64,000 nt of DNA from Paenibacillus_AR mesotrionivorans (lineage in GTDB: Bacteria; Bacillota; Bacilli; Paenibacillales; NBRC-103111), in the NCBI RefSeq assembly GCF_046098205.1, contig NZ_JBJURJ010000005.1, positions 331,687 to 395,686 of the forward strand. The letters are read 5' to 3'. This document shows positions 9,238-16,671 of this stretch, piece after piece. Under the pieces are notes generated by a model, which ran no database searches, was not told where the DNA came from, and worked only from the letters and a program-made list of their open reading frames with translations. The position numbers and the translations under genes were made by a program. Position 1 is the first letter of the stretch; each line of letters opens with the position of its first letter.

Positions 9238-10431
9238 CTATCCCCAAACCTGCTCGAATACACGCAGCCAGTTGCCGCCCATAATCTTGGCAATATCAGT
9301 GTCACTGTAACCCCTGGCCACCAGTCCTCTGGTGAAGTTGCCGAAGCGGCCGTAGGTTTCCAGCCCCTTCACCGTTTCGGTGGAGGGGCCGTCCCCTTTG
9401 GCAAAACCCAGCCGGGGCGCAATATGCTCCTTGAAGTAGATGAGAGACCATTCCACGTCGCTCATGGGCCAGTCCGTGCCGATGCCGACATAATCCACTC
9501 CGGCCAGCCGGACTACGTAATCGATATGATCCAGCACATGATCGAGAGTCGTGTTCGCAGGGTCCCCGTGGACAAACCACGGCATGGCAAAAATCCCCAC
9601 TACACCTCCGGTTCCGGCCACCGCCAGAATCTCCTCGTCGCTTTTGCAGCGCATATGAGGGTACAGGCGCTCCACTCCCGTATGGGAAGCGATCACGGGT
9701 GCAGAGGATACCCGGCAGGCATCCAACGTGGTTTGTTTGCCGCAATGGCCCGTATCCACCACAATCCCCAATTGGTTCAGCCGCTCCACAAACCGGACGC
9801 CGTAATTGGACAAACCGCCGTTAGCCGCCTCTGCACAGCCGGAGCCCACAAGATTCTGGTTATTATACGTAAGCTGGAGCACCCGCAGCCCAAACTGGTG
9901 CAGCGTCTCCAGCAGCCCCAGGTTCCGGCCCAGCCCATCTGTCTCCTGAGCAGTGACAATCCCGGCTTTCCGGCCGCTCTGTTTGGCCGCCCGGATATCC
10001 TCGGCCTTCCTGGCTTTAACGAGCCAGTCCGCTGCAGTGTCAAACTGCAGCTGTACCTGGCCCATGCTGTCCAGAATGGTCTCCATATCATTTAAGTGAA
10101 GCTCCCGGTTGCCCGCCGTAATGCCGGACCGGTACCACTCCTCTTTATACTGGGGCAGTTCACCAGCCGCCATCATCTTGACCAGAAGCTTAGCGGGCAT
10201 ATGGCTGTAGACCATAGGCTCGTCCCTGTAAGGCTCGCAAAGCTCCTTCAGCCGTTGAGCCACCGCTTGGGGTATGGCCTTGGGAGACAACGGTCCCTGA
10301 AACAGCAGGTCGATGTTGATGTTCTCCTCATGGAGCCGGGCCGCACGCTGTTCTTGCTCCTCCGTCAGCTGAAAGTCATACCGTCCCTCTTGCAATTTTT
10401 CCTCCATACCGCCTGCCCCTTCCGTTACCAT
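9238..10431 (-). CDS. dipeptidase-like protein, peptidase family M19
   Basis: Renal-dipeptidase-type TIM barrel of about 397 residues. Seen are SHTGVERLYPHMRCKSDEE, which matches the family SHS/SHT segment, and VDYVGIGTDWPM near the metal and substrate site. The N-terminal segment where most members carry the H-x-D metal ligands reads N-I-D, so metal binding or activity may differ. ATGGTAA overlaps the stop of the preceding gene, suggesting translational coupling; a second ATG eight codons downstream has its own GGAAGGGG. Family members cleave dipeptides, often with D-residues; the substrate here is unknown. Confidence 0.75.
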   Translation of the reverse strand: MVTEGAGGMEEKLQEGRYDFQLTEEQEQRAARLHEENINIDLLFQGPLSPKAIPQAVAQRLKELCEPYRDEPMVYSHMPAKLLVKMMAAGELPQYKEEWYRSGITAGNRELHLNDMETILDSMGQVQLQFDTAADWLVKARKAEDIRAAKQSGRKAGIVTAQETDGLGRNLGLLETLHQFGLRVLQLTYNNQNLVGSGCAEAANGGLSNYGVRFVERLNQLGIVVDTGHCGKQTTLDACRVSSAPVIASHTGVERLYPHMRCKSDEEILAVAGTGGVVGIFAMPWFVHGDPANTTLDHVLDHIDYVVRLAGVDYVGIGTDWPMSDVEWSLIYFKEHIAPRLGFAKGDGPSTETVKGLETYGRFGNFTRGLVARGYSDTDIAKIMGGNWLRVFEQVWG

Positions 10432-11402
10432 GGGATGTCCACTCCCTTTTGCCTCAGCACCGCCTGGTTGTATATGTAATGAGCTGCTGCCAGATCCTCA
10501 ATGGCTAAGCCCAGACTTTTGAAAAGCGTAATCCCGCCGTTATCTGTCCTGCCTTCAATCCTTCCCTCCAGCAGCTCACCCAATTCGCCGACAATATGCG
10601 TATCCGGGATAACCCCTTCCTGAAGCGGGATCAGATAGTCCCCTGCTTCGTTCCGGGCGGATTCCATGCGGTCCACAAATAGTCTGGAGGCAGCAACCAG
10701 CGCCGAATCCAGCTCCCGGTCAGGCGCACGGCATGCGCCGACAGCGTTAATATGTGCCCCAGCCTTCACCCATTCCCCCCGCAAAACCGGCTCTGTGCTG
10801 GCTGTTACGGTACAGATAATATCCGCATTCTCCACCGCTTGCCGGACAGAGTCAGCAGCCGACGCCTCTACTCCCTGCAGGACTGCTGCCTGTTCTTCTA
10901 TGAATCGTCGGGCTTTGCCGGGTGTACGGCTCCAAACCCGGACCTGCCGGATCGGGCGCACCTGAAGGTTGGCCTCCAGATGGCTGGCCGCTTGCTCCCC
11001 TGTGCCGAGAATAGCCAGAACAGCACTGTCCTCCCTGGCCAATGCCCGGGTTGCCACAGCGCTGACCGCCGCTGTACGGACTGCCGTAATGGCCCGTCCG
11101 TCCACCACTGCCAACAATGTCCCTGTTTGGGTATCAAACAACGCCACCGCCCCCTGATGGGAGGGGTTTCCGTACACATGGTTATGGGGAAACACGCTGA
11201 TCAGCTTGGCCCCCGCCACCCCGTTCTTTCGCAGAAACCCTGGCATCAGCCCCAGCAGGTTGGGCTTGTCCAAAGGCACCACCTGCCGCAGGCTCATCTC
11301 CGCCCGGCCAGCGGACAAATCCGCCAGAACCTCCTCCATTACCGGAATACACACCTCCATGGTCAGAAGCTCCGCCGCCGTTTTGTAATCGATCACCCGC
11401 AT
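10425..11402 (-). CDS. ornithine cyclodeaminase / mu-crystallin family protein
   Basis: 325 residues, standard for the family. VDGRAITAVRTAAVSAVATR lies before the Rossmann part with the dinucleotide loop ILGTGEQA (about residues 128-135). Members are NAD(P)-dependent ornithine cyclodeaminases, ketimine reductases, or alanine and amino-acid dehydrogenases; sequence by eye does not separate them. The start has GAGGAG seven bases upstream. It is translationally coupled to the M19 gene and 32 bases downstream of a GNAT gene, which points to a peptide or amino-acid derivative pathway. Confidence 0.8.
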   Translation of the reverse strand: MRVIDYKTAAELLTMEVCIPVMEEVLADLSAGRAEMSLRQVVPLDKPNLLGLMPGFLRKNGVAGAKLISVFPHNHVYGNPSHQGAVALFDTQTGTLLAVVDGRAITAVRTAAVSAVATRALAREDSAVLAILGTGEQAASHLEANLQVRPIRQVRVWSRTPGKARRFIEEQAAVLQGVEASAADSVRQAVENADIICTVTASTEPVLRGEWVKAGAHINAVGACRAPDRELDSALVAASRLFVDRMESARNEAGDYLIPLQEGVIPDTHIVGELGELLEGRIEGRTDNGGITLFKSLGLAIEDLAAAHYIYNQAVLRQKGVDIPW

Positions 11403-11434
11403 ATTCCCGCTCCTCTCTTAGGGTGTGTATACAC

Positions 11435-11941
11435 TTAGAATACCGGAACTTCTTTTTCCATCACGTAGTCATCCATAACGTACCCGTTCCCGATATCCGC
11501 CACCTGTTCGCGGATCGTCCGGAAGCCCTTTTTCTGATAAACCCCGATGCTCGATTCGTTATGCCGGTTGACCGTCAGCCAGATATGGCTTAACCCCCGT
11601 TCCCTGCACAGCTGCTCCAGGAAGACCATGGCTTGGCTGGCATAACCTTTCCCCCTGTTCTCCTTGCTCACATAAAACTTGCTCAGGAACAGCTTACCGT
11701 CCTCTTCCTTTACCGAAAGATAACCGGCTATGCCCCCCTCGTCATGCATCACATAATAGTCGTAGCCTTGATTTTCGATCTGGTCTTGAACCGCCTGGGC
11801 GGATTGGTATTTCCCGATCATATAATCAATCTGGTCCATGGTAATGATGGAAATGTAGTATTCCCGCCAAATCTCCGCTGCTGTCCGGGCAAGCTCCGTA
11901 ATGGCCTCCGGGTTGTGCGCCTGTAAACGTACCATATCCAT
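11435..11941 (-). CDS. GNAT-family N-acetyltransferase
   Basis: 168 residues. The acetyl-CoA loop appears as NRGKGYASQAM (motif A) and the C-terminal part has NRHNESSIGVYQKKGF, the usual motif B ending. I chose the ATG starting MDMVRLQ, with GGAAG six bases upstream; upstream in-frame residues do not look like part of the fold. It is the first gene in line with the ornithine-cyclodeaminase-like, dipeptidase-like and CocE genes and may be co-transcribed. The acetyl acceptor is unknown. Confidence 0.75.
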   Translation of the reverse strand: MDMVRLQAHNPEAITELARTAAEIWREYYISIITMDQIDYMIGKYQSAQAVQDQIENQGYDYYVMHDEGGIAGYLSVKEEDGKLFLSKFYVSKENRGKGYASQAMVFLEQLCRERGLSHIWLTVNRHNESSIGVYQKKGFRTIREQVADIGNGYVMDDYVMEKEVPVF

Positions 11942-12101
11942 ATTATCTTCCGCCTTTCTATAGCTATCTCTTATTCTTGTAAAGAAGAATACCATGAAAT
12001 CCGCGCCAAGGGTCAGTTAGTTTTAATCAAACTGTACATGGAAGCTCCCGGCCGCACCCTGTTACAATGGGAAAAAGCAAGATGTTAGGAGATGTCCGTA
12101 T

Positions 12102-13010
12102 ATGGAAAATCTCATAAAGCATATGAACAAAACCTATGCTCTCGATATTGGCCAAATGGAATTGCACCGTGAACTCATCGGGCAGGTTTACATCCTGCAA
12201 TCCGGGCAGCAGCAGTATGTTCTCAAGCTGCTTCCCCCCCACAAAACGGCAGATGCCCTGCATGCTCTAAACATTCTGGACTTCCTCTTTCAACAGGAAT
12301 ATCCGGTAGTTTCTGTTGTTCGCACACGGGAGCAGATGAGCCACACTCTCCTTCCCGGTGATGGCCGTGTGGCTGCTCTGTTCCATTATGTGGAAGGCGC
12401 CGATGCGGACGGGAGCCTGGAGGCAGAAGCTATCGGTGAGCAAACGGCGCGGCTGCACAAGCTGATGGAGAGGTATCCGGGTACACTTCTGCTCAGAACC
12501 AAGGCGGAATATATCGATGACTTTATTTCCATCATGAAGCAGAAGGACTGTGAAGCTAGCGCTATCAACGATTTGGTGCATTACGGCAATGAGTTATGGA
12601 GTCGCATCACCCTACTTCCAAAAAGCTTCTGCCACGGTGATCTCCATACAGGCAACATGATTAAACAAGACGGGAACTATATTCTTTTGGATTTTGACGA
12701 TGCATCGGGGGACTACCCGAGTATGGATGCAGCCTATCTTTCGGATGTCACCCATTTCAATCAGTTTCATGCTTCCTTATACGATGCAACCATGAGACAA
12801 TTCGAGCGTTTCTATAAGGGATACAGCCGGGTCCGTATCTTAAGTGACGGAGAATGTAGTGCCGTTTCCGATTGGATAGCCGTACGACATTACCAGATCA
12901 CGGCGAGAATCGTGGGCTGTCAGGGGTTAGGGAGTGTCTCCCTTCGTTTTTTCGAGGAACAACACCGCTGGCTGATGGAATGGAGAGAGCTCTGTGTCCG
13001 GAGAAACTGA
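12102..13010 (+). CDS. aminoglycoside-phosphotransferase/choline-kinase fold phosphotransferase
   Basis: 302 residues with the kinase-like fold of the APH family. FCHGDLHTGNMI (about residues 176-187) holds the catalytic Asp and Asn of the Brenner-type motif, and LLDFDDA gives the metal-binding Asp. Members phosphorylate small-molecule hydroxyls (antibiotics, homoserine, choline, sugars); nothing local narrows the substrate. TTAGGAG lies about ten bases before the start. It converges on the KtrB-type gene across a strong shared hairpin. Confidence 0.75.
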   Translation: MENLIKHMNKTYALDIGQMELHRELIGQVYILQSGQQQYVLKLLPPHKTADALHALNILDFLFQQEYPVVSVVRTREQMSHTLLPGDGRVAALFHYVEGADADGSLEAEAIGEQTARLHKLMERYPGTLLLRTKAEYIDDFISIMKQKDCEASAINDLVHYGNELWSRITLLPKSFCHGDLHTGNMIKQDGNYILLDFDDASGDYPSMDAAYLSDVTHFNQFHASLYDATMRQFERFYKGYSRVRILSDGECSAVSDWIAVRHYQITARIVGCQGLGSVSLRFFEEQHRWLMEWRELCVRRN

Positions 13011-13034
13011 AATAAACCAGGATCGTAACCACTA

Positions 13035-13075
13035 AAGCCGTTGCTCTGCTGCCCGCGGCAGCAAAACAACGGCTT
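13035..13075. terminator. bidirectional hairpin between convergent genes
   Basis: AAGCCGTTG pairs with CAACGGCTT, and inside it GCTGCC pairs with GGCAGC, giving a long stem between the phosphotransferase and potassium transporter genes. No long T-run on either side. Confidence 0.55.
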
Positions 13076-13091
13076 GTATATGGATCAGGCT

Positions 13092-14501
13092 TCACCCGAT
13101 CATGATCTTCTCTTCCGGATACCTGTATTTTTGCTTGTCATTCTTTTGCGCCAGAGCCAGGACAAGCGTAAGCGGCCCCAGCCGGCCGATATACATCACG
13201 ATGGTAATAATTACTTTCCCCCAAACCGACAGCTCCGGAGTTAGTGCCATGGAAAGCCCCACCGTTCCAAAGGCGGAGACCGCTTCGAATAACAGGTCAA
13301 GAAAGTCCCTGTTCAAATTATGCTCCGTGATGGTCAAGAGGAAGGTGGCCGTGATGACCACAATCACCGAAACCACCATTATGGCTAAGGAGCGCAAGAT
13401 GATACTGTGGGGAACTCTGCGCCCCATTAATTCCGTATCCCGCTGCCCCTTGACGATAGCCACAATGGTCAGAGCCAGCACCATAAAGGTGCTGGTTTTG
13501 ATACCGCCGCCTGTGGACCCGGGAGATGCCCCAATAAACATCAGGATGATCATAAAAAATTGGGAAGCCGGGAGCATCTGGGCAATGTCAATGGTATTGA
13601 AGCCGGCTGTCCGGGTAACCACCCCTTGGAAGTACGATGCCCATATACGCTCTGGCCAGGAAAGTGCACCGAAGGTGTTTGAATTGAATATTTCGATCAG
13701 GAAGATCCCGATAAAACCCAGCAGACACAGTACTCCGGAGGTAATGAGCACTAATTTGGAATGCAGGGCCAGGCGCCTCCAGCTGCGTTTCCGGAAAATA
13801 TCAAGGATAACCGTAAATCCGATTCCCCCGATAATAAAAAGCAAGGTGATAACCAGATTGACCAGCGGGTCCCCGACGTAGCGGCTTAAGTTATCCGACC
13901 ATAACCCGAAGCCTGCATTGTTGAAGGCGGATATGGAATGAAAAACACCATAATAGGTGGCTCTCTTCAGCCCCAGCTCGGACTCCCAGCGCAACGTCAG
14001 CAAGGCGGCGCCGAGCACTTCCACAATAAATGCGATCAGAAAAATGCTAAGAGAAAGCCTCACTACCCCTTGTGTGGATAAGGAATTGGAGGACTCCTGG
14101 ATCAGCAGCCGCTCCTTTAGCCCGATTTTCTTGCCCATCACAACGGCTATCAGCACGCCGAAGGTCATGAAGCCCAAACCGCCCACCTGAATGAGAAGCA
14201 TGATGACCATTTGTCCAAACAAGGAGAAGTCTGCACCTGTGTCGACGACGGCCAGACCGGTCACACAGACGGCGGAGGTGGATGTGAACAAGGCGTCCAG
14301 CCAAGAAATGTCCCCTCCTGTAGAGGCGATAGGCAAAGACAGCAGAATCGAGCCGATTAAGATCAGACAGGCAAAACCCAGAAGAATGATTCTGGATGAG
14401 CTGAGGGTGAAGTGCTTGATGGAATAATGCAGCATCTTTTTCGTGAGCATGGTATTTGAACTCCCGGTTATGTGATATTCATGCTTTTCTACTTCCGCCA
14501 T
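13092..14501 (-). CDS. ktrB: TrkH/KtrB-family potassium uptake protein
   Basis: About 469 residues, strongly hydrophobic, with the four pore-loop repeats of the Trk/Ktr/HKT superfamily visible around AVCVTGL, NNAGFG, TRTAGFN and FGTVGLS; their glycines form the K+ selectivity filter. It would be the membrane channel of a Ktr system and needs a KtrA or KtrC RCK subunit, which is not in the window. I chose the ATG starting MAEVEKHEY with GGAAG upstream; an in-frame GTG lies eight codons earlier. KtrB versus KtrD cannot be decided from this. Confidence 0.8.
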   Translation of the reverse strand: MAEVEKHEYHITGSSNTMLTKKMLHYSIKHFTLSSSRIILLGFACLILIGSILLSLPIASTGGDISWLDALFTSTSAVCVTGLAVVDTGADFSLFGQMVIMLLIQVGGLGFMTFGVLIAVVMGKKIGLKERLLIQESSNSLSTQGVVRLSLSIFLIAFIVEVLGAALLTLRWESELGLKRATYYGVFHSISAFNNAGFGLWSDNLSRYVGDPLVNLVITLLFIIGGIGFTVILDIFRKRSWRRLALHSKLVLITSGVLCLLGFIGIFLIEIFNSNTFGALSWPERIWASYFQGVVTRTAGFNTIDIAQMLPASQFFMIILMFIGASPGSTGGGIKTSTFMVLALTIVAIVKGQRDTELMGRRVPHSIILRSLAIMVVSVIVVITATFLLTITEHNLNRDFLDLLFEAVSAFGTVGLSMALTPELSVWGKVIITIVMYIGRLGPLTLVLALAQKNDKQKYRYPEEKIMIG

Positions 14502-14561
14502 TATACAATCTTCCGTGATAAACACAACACGGAATTCCTATATTAACCTGAAGCTTAAGAA

Positions 14562-14588
14562 AGAGCCTCCTCGGAAACGAGGGGCTCT
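14562..14588 (-). terminator. terminator of the rsiW-like gene
   Basis: AGAGCC and CCTCG pair with CGAGG and GGCTCT around a short loop directly at the rsiW-like stop codon. On the minus strand the stem is followed by TTTCTT. Confidence 0.65.
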
Positions 14589-15200
14589 CTAAGGCATCTT
14601 TTTGAGGTGATCGCCTAACATATTCTTGATCCTGTACCAGAGCCAATCCACAGTAGCATCAATCAGGGTCACCTGGCCGGAGATATAAGCGGTGGAGGCC
14701 AAATTGTAGCTGCCGTTAATAACGGTTACATCCCCCTCCACATTCCCGTCGATCTGGATTTTCCCCCGTTTCACCTTCAGGTTGCCATACACGGTTACTC
14801 CCTCGGGAACAACAAGCGTATCCCCGCTGATGAATAATTGATCCAAGGCGCCCTGAACTACCATATCGCGGTCGGAATACACGCGTGACGTATAATGAGC
14901 CAGCATAATTACCAAAATGGCGCAGGCTATGACGGCGATGGGATGCTGCTTCAGCATTTGCCCCCAGCGGCTTCGTTTTGCAGGCTGTGGCAACGCGCTC
15001 ATGATGCTCGCTGTCAGTCCGACCGGAGGGGCACTCCTGACCGGAACCCTGAGCATCGCCTCCGTGCTTTCCATCTGTTTAAACAGCTGCCGGCAGGACG
15101 GGCAGATTTGCAAATGCTTTTTGAGGGCAGAAGCAGCTGCAGCATCCGCCTCCCCGTCAAAATACTCATGCATGACAGTGATGGCCTCCGAACAGTTCAT
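14589..15200 (-). CDS. rsiW: RsiW-type anti-sigma factor (orphan)
   Basis: 203 residues. A cytosolic zinc-binding anti-sigma domain holds H-x3-C-x2-C (HLQICPSC, about residues 29-36). One membrane helix (about 88-105) follows, then an extracellular part with repeated GNLKVKRGKIQIDGNVEGDV-like strands, which closely resembles RsiW of Bacillus subtilis in length and layout. RsiW holds an ECF sigma factor inactive until regulated proteolysis. The start is the ATG (MNCSEA) after AAAGGAGTG. Unusually, no sigma factor gene is adjacent: the upstream neighbour is a divergent hydrolase. The upstream region carries an ECF-like promoter. Confidence 0.8.
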   Translation of the reverse strand: MNCSEAITVMHEYFDGEADAAAASALKKHLQICPSCRQLFKQMESTEAMLRVPVRSAPPVGLTASIMSALPQPAKRSRWGQMLKQHPIAVIACAILVIMLAHYTSRVYSDRDMVVQGALDQLFISGDTLVVPEGVTVYGNLKVKRGKIQIDGNVEGDVTVINGSYNLASTAYISGQVTLIDATVDWLWYRIKNMLGDHLKKMP

Positions 15201-15240
15201 GTCCGTCACTCCTTTCTTACAAAGGCATACCAATACGTCT

Positions 15241-15266
15241 TACGGATCGTGACGGCCCTTGGTTTC
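15241..15266 (-). promoter_or_regulatory. ECF/SigW-like promoter of the rsiW-like gene
   Basis: On the minus strand GAAAC is followed 17 bases later by CGTA, close to the SigW consensus (TGAAAC, 16 bases, CGTA), about 40 bases before the rsiW-like start. This would fit control by the sigma factor it inhibits. Confidence 0.4.
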
Positions 15267-15327
15267 GTTTTTTATGGGCATGTGCTAGATTATAGACAAC
15301 TATGTAACGTACAGGAGGGCTTAACCT

Positions 15328-16182
15328 GTGGAAACACATGTCTTTCAAACCAAGGATGGGTTAATGATGGAATACTCCATACGGGGAGCGGGAAGGCCTA
15401 TCCTTGTTTTCCATGGCGGACATTCCAATTGCCGGGAGGAATTCGGCTATGACGAGCTTCTCCGGAGCGGCTATTCCCTGCTCACTCCCTCCAGGGCGGG
15501 ATATGGACAGACCTCAGCCGGAATAGGGAAAAATCTGGGAACAGCCTGCCAAGCCTATTCAGAGCTGCTGGATCACTTGGGTATGGATAAAATCGATGTT
15601 ATTGCCGTCTCCGCCGGTGGTGCCAGCGGCATTTATTGGGCCTCGCATTATCCGCAGCGGGTCAGAAGCCTTACCTTGCAAAGCGCTGTATCAGGAAGAT
15701 GGCACTCTCCCCAGGATAAAACCTACAAGGTGGCACAACTCCTATTCGGTGCCTCCATGGAAAAGTATACATGGGCTGCCGTCAGGTTCATGAGCAATCA
15801 TTTTGCCCGTGTGATGTTCAAGCAAATGGCGCCCTCCTTCAGCATCCTTCCTTATTCTGAGGTACTGGCCCGCACAAGGGAGGGCGATATCCTTGCATTC
15901 TGCAAAATGAACAACAGGCAGCGGTCCGGCCACGGCTTTCTCCTGGACCTGCCCCAAATTAACTCCATCACGGAGTCCGACCTGAACAATATCCGTTGCC
16001 CTACCCTCATCCAGCACAGTCCTAACGATGGAGCCGTGCCCATTGAACATGCCCGCCGCGCCCATCAGCACATAACCGGCTCCAGACTGCATTTACTTGA
16101 TACCTGGGGCCATCTGATATGGCTGGGCAAGGGTTCGGAAGCCCTGCATCCTGAGCTGCTGGAATTTCTGGCGCAGGCTTAA
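15328..16182 (+). CDS. alpha/beta hydrolase
   Basis: 284 residues with an alpha/beta hydrolase fold. VFHGGHSN is the oxyanion-hole region, VSAGGASG the nucleophile elbow (Ser about residue 92), and the His near the end (DTWGHLIW) completes the triad. The GTG start follows AGGAGGG by eight bases. It has no signal peptide and no clear substrate. Its stop codon overlaps that of the convergent small membrane protein gene within TTAA. Confidence 0.8.
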   Translation: METHVFQTKDGLMMEYSIRGAGRPILVFHGGHSNCREEFGYDELLRSGYSLLTPSRAGYGQTSAGIGKNLGTACQAYSELLDHLGMDKIDVIAVSAGGASGIYWASHYPQRVRSLTLQSAVSGRWHSPQDKTYKVAQLLFGASMEKYTWAAVRFMSNHFARVMFKQMAPSFSILPYSEVLARTREGDILAFCKMNNRQRSGHGFLLDLPQINSITESDLNNIRCPTLIQHSPNDGAVPIEHARRAHQHITGSRLHLLDTWGHLIWLGKGSEALHPELLEFLAQA

Positions 16183-16418
16183 CGCTCACCGGGAAGCCAG
16201 TCGTCCTTTAGTCCCCGGTTGACCTTGATATATTCCCGCGGTTTAAACGAATTCTGCCTGTAATCCATGTGCAAGGCACGGCTTTGAAGAGTGTCGCCGG
16301 ATGGCGGCTTTGCTGCATTCCGGTCAGTTGCCGGAATTAACATGGTATTCAAAAACCACCCCGCGGCCAGCCCGGCCAGAAACACACCTGCACACACAGC
16401 AATCTTAAATTTTAGCAT
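16179..16418 (-). CDS. small single-pass membrane or exported protein, unknown function
   Basis: 79 residues. An N-terminal hydrophobic helix (about residues 5-24) precedes a polar tail rich in Lys and Arg. The start ATG lies eight bases after AAGGAGG, which supports translation. I recognise no family. It converges on the hydrolase with overlapping stops and is transcribed away from the mrp operon. Confidence 0.55.
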   Translation of the reverse strand: MLKFKIAVCAGVFLAGLAAGWFLNTMLIPATDRNAAKPPSGDTLQSRALHMDYRQNSFKPREYIKVNRGLKDDWLPGER

Positions 16419-16495
16419 CCAAACGGCCTCCTTCCTATACATGAAGTGATCTCCAGATCGGCGGAGGCTTATACGCCCGGCTCACGGAGAATGTC

Positions 16496-16524
16496 TTTAC
16501 ATAACGGAACGAAGACGCTATAAT
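16496..16524 (+). promoter_or_regulatory. SigA-type promoter of the mrp operon
   Basis: TTTACA and a perfect TATAAT are separated by exactly 17 bases, giving a start of transcription near 16531 and a leader of about 140 bases before mrpA. Confidence 0.65.
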
Positions 16525-16556
16525 GAACAAGGAATTTTATATGGATGAACCCGGAG

Positions 16557-16590
16557 GAGCCTGCCAAAAGCGGGCTCTTTTTGTCTTTTT
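16557..16590 (+). terminator. terminator-like hairpin in the mrp leader (possible attenuator)
   Basis: GAGCCTGC pairs with GCGGGCTC around a CAAAA loop and is followed by TTTTTGTCTTTTTT, a good intrinsic terminator. It lies about 25 bases after the predicted transcription start and about 80 bases before the mrpA start, so it would end transcription before the operon unless read through. Confidence 0.6.
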
Positions 16591-16671
16591 TCTGCTTCCA
16601 AAAAAAGGCATGGATTTTGGAGGATATGGGGGAAGCTATAAGCAAGGCATTCAGCAAAAGGAGGTTATGGC

